In this document: in pieces, positions 34,180 to 42,248 of the stretch | How positions within the stretch are numbered: the first letter of the stretch is position 1 | Layout: each line of letters starts with the position of its first letter | Assembly (NCBI RefSeq): GCF_001513955.1 | Contig: NZ_KQ948149.1 | Location: 158,227-222,226 of the forward strand | Reading direction: 5' to 3' | Length of the DNA stretch: 64,000 bases | Origin: Streptomyces pseudovenezuelae | GTDB taxonomy: Bacteria > Actinomycetota > Actinomycetes > Streptomycetales > Streptomycetaceae | Made by a program: the position numbers and the translations under genes | Notes under the pieces: model-generated | What the model was told of the DNA's origin: nothing | Seen by the model: only the letters and a program-made list of their open reading frames with translations | Databases searched by the model: none

Positions 34180-34383
34180 CGGCTCCGCTGTTCCCGCTCG
34201 GCCCGGACCCGGGGACACGGGCGGGACATGTCCCTGTCGGCTGTGCCGCCTCGTGTCCCCGCCCTGTCCCTGTCCTTGTCGGCTGTCCCCCTGCCCCCGC
34301 TCTCTGTCCCGAGCCTTGTCTCAATATCCCTGCCGCATGTCCCAGCTGTCCTTGCGGGTACGTACCAGGGGGCAGGAATGTGA
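34180..34383. repeat. Non-coding stretch with iterated TGTCC/TGTCGGCTGT words
   Basis: About 200 bp contain ten or so copies of TGTCC(C), with TGTCGGCTGT occurring twice, on a strongly pyrimidine-rich strand. I see no gene in 33991-34383. In Streptomyces plasmids the transfer locus clt carries short iterated words, but no transfer gene is present here, so this is only a suggestion. Confidence 0.45.
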
Positions 34384-34887
34384 TCACGACACTTTGAGGT
34401 TCTTTCGCTCCAGCTTGTTCAGGCGCCCAAGAGCCGCCTCGACCTCGTTGCGCCCCTCCTCCGATATGCGGCGCTGCTCGTCCCAGAGCCGTTCCCTCTC
34501 GGCTTCCCACTCGGCCCGCTGCGACGTGCCGGGCTGCATGTAGGGGCTCCCCGGCATCAGGTAGGCCGAGAACTGCGCCCAGTGCTCGCCGACCCGTTCG
34601 AGGTGCTTGATCAGTTCCTTGTCCGAACGGCGCCCGATGAGATCGTTGAGACGTTGATGGGCGCTCGTGGTCCCGTCCGTGTTTTGTAGCTGCGTCTGCG
34701 TCACGGGCTCGTCCAGGGTCATGGCGAACCACGTCCGAAAGTCCGCCAGCAGCGTGCGCAGGGCGTCGCTGTCGGGCCCGAGGGCGCGCACATGGCGTCC
34801 CCGCCACCATTTGTGGACCAAGGTCCCGACGGAGATGACGAAGGCGAGCCATCCAGGTGTGAACTTGATCCAGTCAGCAGCAGTCAT
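34384..34887 (-). CDS. Membrane-anchored coiled-coil protein, function unknown
   Basis: 167 aa. One N-terminal membrane helix (TPGWLAFVISVGTLVHKWW, residues 10-28) followed by basic RGR. A helical cytoplasmic part contains FRTWFAMTLDEP and HQRLNDLIGRRSDKELIKHLERVGEHWAQF. The C-terminal charged coiled coil starts about residue 122 (RAEWEAERERLWDEQRRISEEGRNEVEAALGRLNKLERKN). No family is recognised. The layout resembles small membrane effectors in phage-associated islands. Confidence 0.65.
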   Translation of the reverse strand: MTAADWIKFTPGWLAFVISVGTLVHKWWRGRHVRALGPDSDALRTLLADFRTWFAMTLDEPVTQTQLQNTDGTTSAHQRLNDLIGRRSDKELIKHLERVGEHWAQFSAYLMPGSPYMQPGTSQRAEWEAERERLWDEQRRISEEGRNEVEAALGRLNKLERKNLKVS

Positions 34888-34980
34888 GTCGAGGATTCTG
34901 CGGCGGGGAACCCGTCTGCGGAGCTGATTTAGTCGATTCGGTTATTCGGCCGGCAAGTGGTCAGCAGGACGTGATGGCAG

Positions 34981-35409
34981 GTGTGCCCGGCCCGGGCGGC
35001 CGAGCTGGAAGACATCGTCTCGCTGATGCTCGATCAGTCACGCACCCCGACCAAGGCCGCGTTCCTGTTCGGGCCGCCCCGGTCCGGCAAGTCGACCTTT
35101 CTGCGGACCATCAAGCAGATCGCAGGTGAGACCAACTGCTCGGCCGTCGACCTGCACCAGCTCGCCTACGACAAGTTCACCGCCGCCCATCTGCGGGGGA
35201 AGATGGTCAACCTGTCGGCCGACCCGTCCTCCAAGGATGTGGCCGACACCCTCCTGCCCGAGGGCCTGACCGAGGCCGACCGGGCCGCCGTGGAGACCTG
35301 GCCGCCCGAGCTGCGCTCCTGGCTGCACGATCGCGCCCTGACCCGGCAGATCCTGCCCTGGCGGGGCTCCATGCTCACTACCAGTTGCCGTGACCGAGGG
35401 CCTTCTTGA
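34981..35409 (+). pseudogene. Remnant of a P4-type plasmid/phage helicase-primase
   Basis: The frame opens with EDIVSLMLDQSRTPTKAAFLFGPPRSGKSTFLRTIKQIAG: Walker A GPPRSGKST and the preceding helix are those of D5/P4-family superfamily 3 helicases. LRGKMVNLSADPSSKD follows, and the next 40 residues (LLPEGLTEADRAAVETWPPELRSWLHD) do not continue the ATPase, so an internal deletion or rearrangement is likely. There is no N-terminal primase domain, no convincing start signal, and the end overlaps the convergent 82-aa gene. This is probably the degraded replication gene of a larger ancestor. Confidence 0.6.
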
Positions 35410-35626
35410 ACTCCTCGGGGTCCTCCACCCGGAGACTGAGCCCAAGTGTCTGGAGCACCTGAAGGGCCAGATCACGGTGCGGCTGCCGGGGCTCCTGACC
35501 AGGGCGGAGTTCCTGCGAGGCCGAGACGCCGAGCTGCGCTCTGTACATGGTCTCGCTGAGCTGGTTGAACTGGTCAATGCTGATGGTGGGCCGGTTTTCC
35601 GTCGCGGCCGGGTTGTTCTGCGTCAT
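35378..35626 (-). CDS. Small protein of unknown function near attR
   Basis: 82 aa; ATG 35626 has AGGTGG 5 bases upstream (GTG 35635 would be the alternative). MTQNNPAATENRPTISIDQFNQLSETMYRAQLGVSA suggests a disordered start then a helix; the C-terminus is HRDLALQVLQTLGLSLRVEDPEEFKKALGHG. No family is recognised. Its 3' end runs into the helicase remnant by about 32 bases. Confidence 0.5.
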   Translation of the reverse strand: MTQNNPAATENRPTISIDQFNQLSETMYRAQLGVSASQELRPGQEPRQPHRDLALQVLQTLGLSLRVEDPEEFKKALGHGNW

Positions 35627-35745
35627 GCCGACCACCTAACTCGGGAGCGAGTTGACGCCGCAAATCCTTGATTCATTGGTCGGTTACGCTCCGCTATGGG
35701 CCGCCGGACCTCTCGGCACCCGCTCCGACCTAGCCGTCTGTGGAC

Positions 35746-35773
35746 CGATGGCGCCCTGCACGGTGCGCCATCG
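35746..35773. terminator. Hairpin near attR
   Basis: CGATGGCGC (35746-35754) and GCGCCATCG (35765-35773) form a 9-bp perfect stem with a 10-base loop, just downstream of the truncated host-gene frame. It may be a terminator or a site used by the element. Confidence 0.5.
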
Positions 35774-35840
35774 ATTCCTAGCCCCGAGCATGATCGACGA
35801 GTTGGCCGGATTAGCGACCGTACATTGCCATCGCCCCAGT

Positions 35841-35993
35841 TCAGACGCCCTGTGATTCATCGGGCGGAAAACCCGTTTCGATCTTGAGTGCCGACAGGTC
35901 CGCGTTGAGCGCCGCCATCAGCTCCTCCATCTGCTGCAGCAGGCCCTTCGGCTGCCCAGCCCCCGCAGTCAGCGGCACGGTTTCTTCGGACAT
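35841..35993 (-). pseudogene. 5' part of the split host gene, now with a chimeric end
   Basis: ATG 35993 with strong GAGGAGG upstream. The N-terminal 35 or so codons are native (MSEETVPLTAGAGQPKG, LLQQMEELMAALNADLSAL) up to the core; after it the frame runs into element sequence (KIETGFPPDESQGV) and stops at 35841. The native C-terminus lies at 28903-28981. It may still be made as a 50-aa chimera. The family is not recognised; a short acidic helical protein. Confidence 0.65.
35890..35901. other. attR core (GCCGACAGGTCC)
   Basis: Second copy of the 12-bp core. The host side (right) continues the small gene; the element side (left) has unrelated sequence. Confidence 0.75.
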
Positions 35994-36220
35994 GACGGCC
36001 TCCTCGGCCCCAGGACCCCGGCGGAGGGGCCGACGCGGGTAACGGATCACGCACCGGCGACGACAAGCCGGTTCCGCCCGAGCCAACGATCACCAAAGGG
36101 CCCGGTCACTGGCACGGTCAGCCCTCGCGCACCCCGTTGCCGGATTTTCACCCGCCCGGGGACGAGGGGGAGCGCGGGACCGATGGGGCCAGGGCGAACT
36201 CCTGCGTGCAGGATGGAGTC

Positions 36221-37144
36221 ATGGACCTCCGCATCTTCACCGAGCCCCAGCAGGGCGCGAGCTACGACACCCTCCTCACCGTCGCCAAGGCCACCGAGGA
36301 CCTCGGGTTCGACGCCTTTTTCCGCTCCGATCACTACCTCAGGATGGGCGACGGCGACGGCCTCCCCGGGCCCACCGACGCCTGGATCACCCTCGCCGGC
36401 CTGGCCCGCGAGACCAAGCGGATCCGTCTCGGCACGCTGATGACCGCCGCCACCTTCCGGCTCCCCGGCGTCCTCGCGATCCAGGTCGCCCAGGTCGACC
36501 AGATGTCCGGCGGGCGTGTCGAACTGGGCCTGGGCGCCGGGTGGTTCGAGGAGGAGCACACGGCGTACGGCATCCCGTTCCCGAAGGAGAAGTTCCCCCG
36601 CCTGGAGGAACAGCTGGAGATCGTCACCGGCCTGTGGGCCACCGAGCCCGGCGAGACCTTCGACTTCCAGGGCAAGCACTACCAGCTCACGAAGTCGCCC
36701 GCGCTGCCCAAGCCCGCCCAGGACAAGATCCCCGTGCTGATCGGCGGCCACGGCACCACCCGCACCCCGCGCCTCGCCGCCCGGTACGCCGACGAGTTCA
36801 ACATGCCGTTCGCCTCGGCCGAGGACAGCGAGGCGCAGTTCGGCCGGGTCCGGGCCGCCGCCCAGGAGGCGGGCCGCGCGGCCGACGCGATCACCTTCTC
36901 CAACGCGCTCGTCGTCTGCGTCGGCAAGGACGACCGGGAGGTCGCCCGTCGCGCCGCGGCCATCGGCCGTGAGGTCGGGGAGCTCAAGACCAACGGCCTG
37001 GCCGGCACCCCCGCCGAGGTCGTCGACAGGATCGGCCGCTACGCCGCCGTGGGCTCCCGCCGGATCTACCTCCAGGTCCTCGACCTCGACGACCTCGACC
37101 ACCTGGAGCTGATCTCCGCGCAGGTCCAGGCGCAGCTGTCGTAG
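36221..37144 (+). CDS. LLM-class F420-dependent oxidoreductase
   Basis: 307 aa, a single TIM-barrel of the luciferase-like superfamily: MDLRIFTEPQQGASYDTLLTVAKATEDLGFDAFFRSDH, GLARETKRIRLGTLMTAATFRLPGVLAIQVAQVDQMSGGRVELGLGAGWFEEEH and PVLIGGHGTTRTPRLAARYADEFN. These features fit F420-using hydride transfer enzymes with a probable cofactor phosphate site near GAGWFEEEH. The substrate is unknown. It is the first intact gene right of the element; a terminator-like hairpin follows before hen1. Confidence 0.88.
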   Translation: MDLRIFTEPQQGASYDTLLTVAKATEDLGFDAFFRSDHYLRMGDGDGLPGPTDAWITLAGLARETKRIRLGTLMTAATFRLPGVLAIQVAQVDQMSGGRVELGLGAGWFEEEHTAYGIPFPKEKFPRLEEQLEIVTGLWATEPGETFDFQGKHYQLTKSPALPKPAQDKIPVLIGGHGTTRTPRLAARYADEFNMPFASAEDSEAQFGRVRAAAQEAGRAADAITFSNALVVCVGKDDREVARRAAAIGREVGELKTNGLAGTPAEVVDRIGRYAAVGSRRIYLQVLDLDDLDHLELISAQVQAQLS

Positions 37145-37208
37145 CCGGCGCCGTTAATCGAAGGCGCAGGTGGGACGGACTGTGGGAAGCTGAGGCCGTC
37201 GTCCTGCC

Positions 37209-37239
37209 GAGCCCCCGGGATCACCGTCCTCGGGGGCTC
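37209..37239. terminator. Hairpin between the LLM gene and hen1
   Basis: GAGCCCCCG (37209-37217) pairs with CGGGGGCTC (37231-37239). It probably terminates the oxidoreductase transcript, and it ends 49 bases before the hen1 start, so it may lie in the hen1 leader. Confidence 0.65.
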
Positions 37240-37288
37240 TCGCGCGTACGGCACCCAGTCCCTTCCACCGGCCGGAGAGGCCACTCGC

Positions 37289-38767
37289 ATGTTTCTGACG
37301 ATCAGTACCACCGGCACTCCCGAGCGCCCCGCCACCGACCTCGGCTACCTGCTGCACAAGCATCCCGAGAAGGCGCAGGCGTTCTCCACCTCCTACGGCA
37401 GGGCGCACGTCCTGTATCCCGAGGCGGACGATCAGCGCTGCACGGCGGCGCTGTTGCTGGAGGTCGACGCGGTGGCGCTGGTCAGGCGCGGCAAGGGCAA
37501 GGGACGCGGCGGCGCCCCGGACTCGGCCCTCGCGCAGTACGTCAACGACCGCCCCTACGCGGCCTCCTCGCTGCTCGCGGTGGCGCTGAGCGCGGTCTTC
37601 TCCAGCGCCATGCGCGCGGTGTGCGCCGCCAAGCCCGAACTGCCCTCGCAGCCCCGGCCGTTGCGCATCGAGGTACCGGCGCTTCCGGCCCGCGGCGGTC
37701 CCGAGCTCGTACGGCGTCTCTTCGAGCCGCTCGGCTGGACCGTGACCGTCGAACCGGTGGCCCTGGACAGCGAGTTCCCCGAGTGGGGCGACTCGCGCTA
37801 CGTCCGCCTCGAACTGGAGTCCACGCAGCTCACCGTCGCCGAGGCCCTGCGTCACCTGTACGTCCTGCTCCCCGTCCTCGACGACGCCAAGCACTACTGG
37901 GTGGCCTCCGACGAGGTCGACAAGCTGCTCAGGGCCGGTGAGGGCTGGCTGCCCGGGCACCCGGAGCAGAAGCTGATCACCAGCCGCTACCTGTCCCGTC
38001 GCTGGTCGCTGACGCGCGAGGCGATGGAACGCCTGGAACTGGTGCGGCTCGCCGAGGCCGACGACAGCGAGGTCGAGGACATCGACAACGCCGTCGAGGC
38101 GGAGACGGAGACCGAGGAGAAGCCGACCCCGCTCGCCGTGCAACGCCGCGAGGCCATCCTGGAGGCGCTGCGCGCCGCCGGTGCCGCCCGCGTCCTCGAC
38201 CTCGGCTGCGGACAGGGCCAGTTGGTGCAGGCACTGCTCAAGGACCCGAAGTTCACCGAGATCGTCGGCGTCGACGTGTCGGTGCGGGCGCTGACCATCG
38301 CCTCCCGGCGGCTGAAGCTGGACCGCATGGGCGAGCGGATGGCCTCCCGCGTCCAGCTCTTCCAGGGCTCGCTGGCGTACACCGACAAGCGGCTCAAGGG
38401 GTACGACGCCGCCGTGCTCAGCGAGGTGATCGAGCACCTCGACCTGCCGCGGCTGCCCGCCCTGGAGTACGCGGTGTTCGGCGCGGCCCGCCCGCGGACC
38501 GTCCTCGTGACGACCCCGAACGTCGAGTACAACGTCCGCTGGGAGTCGCTCCCGGCCGGGCACGTCCGGCACGGCGACCACCGCTTCGAGTGGACCCGGC
38601 AGGAGTTCCGGGCCTGGGCGTCGGCGGTGGCCGAACGGCACGGCTACGACGTGGAGTTCGTGCCCGTGGGGCCGGACGACCCGGAAGTGGGACCGCCCAC
38701 GCAGATGGCCGTTTTCACCTTGGGCACAGCCGTGATCAGGACCGAGAAGGAGGCGAAGGCCGCATGA
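37289..38767 (+). CDS. hen1: RNA 3'-terminal ribose 2'-O-methyltransferase Hen1
   Basis: 492 aa. The N-terminal half is the bacterial Hen1 N domain (MFLTISTTGTPERPATDLGYLLHKHPEKAQAF ... GRAHVLYPEA). The C-terminal half is a SAM methyltransferase (VLDLGCGQGQLVQALLK, VGVDVSVRALTIASRRL) with the Hen1 metal-site segment EVIEHLDLPRLPALEYAVFG and TPNVEYN ... GDHRFEWTRQEF. It methylates the 2'-OH at a cleaved RNA 3' end so that repaired RNA resists renewed ribotoxin cleavage. Its stop overlaps the pnkp ATG (ATGA), the signature two-gene RNA repair cassette. Confidence 0.95.
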   Translation: MFLTISTTGTPERPATDLGYLLHKHPEKAQAFSTSYGRAHVLYPEADDQRCTAALLLEVDAVALVRRGKGKGRGGAPDSALAQYVNDRPYAASSLLAVALSAVFSSAMRAVCAAKPELPSQPRPLRIEVPALPARGGPELVRRLFEPLGWTVTVEPVALDSEFPEWGDSRYVRLELESTQLTVAEALRHLYVLLPVLDDAKHYWVASDEVDKLLRAGEGWLPGHPEQKLITSRYLSRRWSLTREAMERLELVRLAEADDSEVEDIDNAVEAETETEEKPTPLAVQRREAILEALRAAGAARVLDLGCGQGQLVQALLKDPKFTEIVGVDVSVRALTIASRRLKLDRMGERMASRVQLFQGSLAYTDKRLKGYDAAVLSEVIEHLDLPRLPALEYAVFGAARPRTVLVTTPNVEYNVRWESLPAGHVRHGDHRFEWTRQEFRAWASAVAERHGYDVEFVPVGPDDPEVGPPTQMAVFTLGTAVIRTEKEAKAA

Positions 38768-41307
38768 GCGAGACACAGACCAGGGGACGGGTGCTCCCCG
38801 TCACCGACCTCTCCCTCGTCGTCCTCGTCGGCGCCTCCGGCTCCGGCAAGTCCACCTTCGCGCGCCGGCACTTCAAGCCGACCGAGGTGATCTCCTCCGA
38901 CTTCTGCCGTGGTCTGGTCTCCGACGACGAGAACGACCAGGGCGCCACGAAGGACGCCTTCGACGTCCTGCACTACATCGCGGGCAAGCGCCTGGCCGCC
39001 GGCCGCCGCACGGTCGTCGACGCGACCAGCGTGCAGTCGGACTCCCGACGGCAGTTGATCGACCTGGCCAAGCAGTACGACGTCCTGCCGATCGCCATCG
39101 TGCTCGACGTCCCCGAGGAGGTGTGTGCCGAGCGCAACGCGGGCCGCACCGACCGGGTCGACATGCCGGTCCGGGTCATCAAGCGCCACATCCGCGAACT
39201 TCGGCGCTCGGTAAGGCAGTTGGAGCGCGAGGGCTTCCGCAAGGTGCACGTCCTGCGCGGGGTGGCCGACATCGAGCAGGCCACCGTCGTCACCGAGAAG
39301 CGCTTCAACGACCTGACCCACCTCACCGGCCCCTTCGACATCGTCGGCGACATCCACGGCTGCGCCGCCGAACTGGAGTCGCTGCTCGGCAAGTTGGGCT
39401 ACACCGACGGCGTCCACCCCGAGGGCCGTACCGCGGTCTTCGTCGGTGACCTCGTCGACCGCGGACCGGACAGCCCTGGTGTGCTGCGGCGCGTGATGTC
39501 GATGGTCAGGTCGGGCAACGCGCTGTGTGTGCCGGGCAACCACGAGAACAAGTACGGCCGTTACCTGAAGGGTCGCAAGGTCCAGCACACCCATGGCCTC
39601 GCGGAGACCATCGAGCAGATGGAGAGCGTCTCCGACGAGTTCCGGGCCGAGGTGCGGGAGTTCATCGACGGCCTCGTCAGCCACTACGTCCTCGACGGCG
39701 GCCGGCTGGTGGTCTGTCACGCCGGTCTGCCGGAGAAGTACCACGGCCGCACCTCCGGCCGGGTCCGCTCGCACGCGCTGTACGGCGACACCACCGGTGA
39801 GACCGACGAGTTCGGGCTGCCGGTGCGCTACCCGTGGGCGGAGGACTACCGCGGCCGGGCGGCCGTGGTCTACGGCCACACCCCGGTCCCGGAGGCGACC
39901 TGGCTCAACAACACCATCTGCCTGGACACCGGCGCGGTCTTCGGCGGCAAGCTCACGGCACTGCGCTGGCCGGAGCGGGAGCTGGTCGACGTACCGGCGG
40001 AGCGGGTCTGGTACGAGCCGACGAAGCCGCTGAGGTCCGAGGCCCCGGGCGGGCACGACGGCCGGCCGCTCGACCTCGCCGACGTGCACGGCCGCAGGGC
40101 CGTCGAGACCCGGCACCAGGGCCGGGTCGCCGTCCGGGAGGAGAACGCGGCAGCGGCCCTGGAGGTCATGAGCCGCTTCGCGGTGGACCCGCGGCTGCTG
40201 CCTTACCTGCCGCCGACCATGGCGCCCACGGCGACCTCGCGGGTCGAGGGCTATCTGGAGCACCCGGCGGAGGCGTTCGCGCAGTACGCCGGGGACGGGG
40301 TCGAGCGGGTCGTGTGCGAGGAGAAGCACATGGGCTCGCGGGCCGTGGCCCTGGTGTGCCGGGATGCGGAGACGGCCCGCAGGCGCTTCGGCGTGGAGGG
40401 TCCGACGGGTTCCCTCTACACCCGTACCGGCCGCCCGTTCTTCGACGACGAGTCGGTCACGGAATCGATCCTGGACCGGCTGCGGGCGGCGGTCGCCGAG
40501 GCGGGACTGTGGGACGAACTCGACACGGACTGGCTGCTGTTGGACGCCGAGCTGATGCCGTGGTCGCTGAAGGCCTCGGGCCTGCTGCGCTCGCAGTACG
40601 CGGCGGTCGGTGCCGCGTCCGGGGCGGTGTTCCCGGGCGCGCTGGCCGCGCTGGAGGGTGCCGCGGCGCGCGGTGTCGAGGTCGCCGACCTGCTGGCCCG
40701 CCAGCGGGAACGCGCCGTGCACGCCGCCGCGTTCACCGACGCGTACCGCCGCTACTGCTGGACCACCGAGGGCCTGGACGGCGTCCGCCTGGCACCGTTC
40801 CAGATCCTCGCCGTCCAGGGCCGCAGCCTCGCCGGGCTCCCGCACGACGAGCAGCTGGCCCTGCTGGACCGCATGGTGGAGCACGACAGCACGGGCCTGC
40901 TCCAGACCACGCGACGCCTCTACGTCGACACCGGTGACCCGGAGTCGGTGCGGGCGGGCGTGGACTGGTGGCTGGAGATGACCGGCCGCGGCGGCGAGGG
41001 CATGGTCGTCAAGCCGCTCGGGGCGGTGGTCCGCAGCACGGAGGGTCGCCTGGTGCAGCCCGGCATCAAGTGCCGCGGCCGGGAGTACCTGCGGATCATC
41101 TACGGCCCCGAGTACACCCGTCCGGAGAACCTCGACCGGCTGCGCAAGAGGTTCCTGAACCACAAGCGCTCCCTCGCGATCCGCGAGTACGCGCTGGGCC
41201 TTGAGGCCCTGGACCGGCTGGCGGAGGGCGAGCCGCTGTGGCGGGTCCACGAGGCGGTGTTCGGGGTGCTGGCGCTGGAGTCGGAGCCGGTCGACCCGCG
41301 ACTGTGA
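38764..41307 (+). CDS. pnkp: Polynucleotide kinase-phosphatase-ligase Pnkp
   Basis: 847 aa in three modules. 5'-kinase with P-loop GASGSGKS (23-30) and DATSVQSDSRRQ. Metallophosphoesterase 2',3'-phosphatase with DIVGDIHGCAAEL, GDLVDRGPDS, CVPGNHENKYGRYLKG and YGHTPVPE. C-terminal ligase-like adenylyltransferase with lysine K521 in EEKHMGSRAV and motif GEGMVVKP. It heals and seals broken RNA with Hen1. Full length for the family, no lesion seen. The convergent pair beyond the terminator is not obviously related. Confidence 0.95.
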   Translation: MSETQTRGRVLPVTDLSLVVLVGASGSGKSTFARRHFKPTEVISSDFCRGLVSDDENDQGATKDAFDVLHYIAGKRLAAGRRTVVDATSVQSDSRRQLIDLAKQYDVLPIAIVLDVPEEVCAERNAGRTDRVDMPVRVIKRHIRELRRSVRQLEREGFRKVHVLRGVADIEQATVVTEKRFNDLTHLTGPFDIVGDIHGCAAELESLLGKLGYTDGVHPEGRTAVFVGDLVDRGPDSPGVLRRVMSMVRSGNALCVPGNHENKYGRYLKGRKVQHTHGLAETIEQMESVSDEFRAEVREFIDGLVSHYVLDGGRLVVCHAGLPEKYHGRTSGRVRSHALYGDTTGETDEFGLPVRYPWAEDYRGRAAVVYGHTPVPEATWLNNTICLDTGAVFGGKLTALRWPERELVDVPAERVWYEPTKPLRSEAPGGHDGRPLDLADVHGRRAVETRHQGRVAVREENAAAALEVMSRFAVDPRLLPYLPPTMAPTATSRVEGYLEHPAEAFAQYAGDGVERVVCEEKHMGSRAVALVCRDAETARRRFGVEGPTGSLYTRTGRPFFDDESVTESILDRLRAAVAEAGLWDELDTDWLLLDAELMPWSLKASGLLRSQYAAVGAASGAVFPGALAALEGAAARGVEVADLLARQRERAVHAAAFTDAYRRYCWTTEGLDGVRLAPFQILAVQGRSLAGLPHDEQLALLDRMVEHDSTGLLQTTRRLYVDTGDPESVRAGVDWWLEMTGRGGEGMVVKPLGAVVRSTEGRLVQPGIKCRGREYLRIIYGPEYTRPENLDRLRKRFLNHKRSLAIREYALGLEALDRLAEGEPLWRVHEAVFGVLALESEPVDPRL

Positions 41308-41325
41308 GCCGCGGGTCCGGGCGTG

Positions 41326-41354
41326 GTGGGGGGTGACCTGTCGTCACCCCCCAC
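41326..41354. terminator. Bidirectional terminator hairpin
   Basis: Perfect 12-bp stem (GTGGGGGGTGAC 41326-41337 with 41343-41354, loop CTGTC) between pnkp and the convergent NAD-kinase-like gene. Confidence 0.88.
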
Positions 41355-41357
41355 CCC

Positions 41358-42248
41358 TCACCCCACCAACCGCAACCGCTCCCCGCACACGCCCACCTCC
41401 ACGGTCTGCCCCCAGGTCAGCTCCAGGGAGTCGCCCTCCATCCCGTCCCCGAAGGCGATCAGGCGCTCGGACTCGACGGTGAGGCGCAGGCGGGCCGGGG
41501 CGGGGAGCTCGCCGGCGGTCAGCGAGGTGCCGGTGGCCGGGGAGGGCCAGGCCTCGCGGACGAACCAGACCAGGCGGGTCTCCGTCGGGGCGGGCAGCCG
41601 TAGGGCGGCGCCCCGCTCCTGCCACACGGACCGGAGCCAGCCCGTGGCCCCGGTCCCCGTCCCCACCAGCACCCCGGACGAAGCCTGGGCCTCGACGACA
41701 CCCCCGTCGCCCTCCAGGCCCAGGCGGTATCGGGCGGTCTGGTGACCGGCGGCACCCAGGTAGATCTCGTTCAGCGCGACGAGCCGCTGGGTGTCGTCCG
41801 CGACGGCCTCGACCATCGTCAGCTCCTGGACACTCGCACCGGCCACCGCCAGCAGCTCCGCCGTGTCCCGCGGGCGGTGCCGTACCAGGACGCCGGGGTT
41901 GCGGCCGGGCTCGGTGTCGATGCCCAGCACCGGCTGGCCGGACAGGTACTTGGCCACGTTCGCCACCAGTCCGTCCTGGCCGACCACGAGCACGACGTCC
42001 TCGGGAGCGAACAGGAAACGGTCCAGGTCCGCCCGCTCCACCCGGGCCTGACGCCAGGTCAGCGGAATCGCGGCGGTCACCTCGGCGAGTGCGCGCCGGG
42101 TGCGCTCATGGCGTTCGGCGACCTCCGCGATGTCCCGGCCCCGGGAGGCGAGGAAGAAGGCGGCCTGGCCGTGGGTGCCGTGGTGGGCCACCAACTCCGC
42201 GTACTCCGTGGTGCGATGGACCAGGACGGCCCGTGGCGCGAGACTCAC
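41358..42248 (-). CDS. NAD-kinase-superfamily protein coupled to an SPFH protein
   Basis: 296 aa, GTG start overlapping the SPFH stop (GTGA). The fold signatures of NAD/diacylglycerol kinases are present but modified: VVLVVGQDGLVANVAKYL (GQDG in place of the usual GGDG), LNEIYLGAAGH (NE motif) and SSGVLVGTGTGATGWLRSV (ATP/NAD loop). It is divergent from housekeeping NAD kinase and may use another substrate or only bind nucleotides. The fixed overlap with the membrane-organising SPFH gene suggests a joint function. Confidence 0.75.
   Translation of the reverse strand: MSLAPRAVLVHRTTEYAELVAHHGTHGQAAFFLASRGRDIAEVAERHERTRRALAEVTAAIPLTWRQARVERADLDRFLFAPEDVVLVVGQDGLVANVAKYLSGQPVLGIDTEPGRNPGVLVRHRPRDTAELLAVAGASVQELTMVEAVADDTQRLVALNEIYLGAAGHQTARYRLGLEGDGGVVEAQASSGVLVGTGTGATGWLRSVWQERGAALRLPAPTETRLVWFVREAWPSPATGTSLTAGELPAPARLRLTVESERLIAFGDGMEGDSLELTWGQTVEVGVCGERLRLVG

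Larger units (their letters stand above)
28970..35901. mobile_element. 6.9-kb integrated element with a serine recombinase
   Basis: The element is bounded by two 12-bp cores and splits a small host gene. It carries a large serine recombinase next to attL, a nuclease-like gene, a three-gene small-protein operon, a DUF6879/XRE pair, a palindrome- and repeat-rich non-coding block, a membrane-anchored coiled-coil gene, a broken P4-type helicase and an 82-aa gene. There is no transfer gene (FtsK/TraB type) and no intact replication gene, so it is either a mobilisable island or the residue of a larger plasmid-like element. Base composition is a little less GC-extreme than the host on both edges. 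Confidence 0.8.

Noticed and set aside
34981..35409. Functional ATPase gene
   Set aside because: Only the Walker A half of the helicase is present, the C-terminus is unrelated, and no start signal is convincing.
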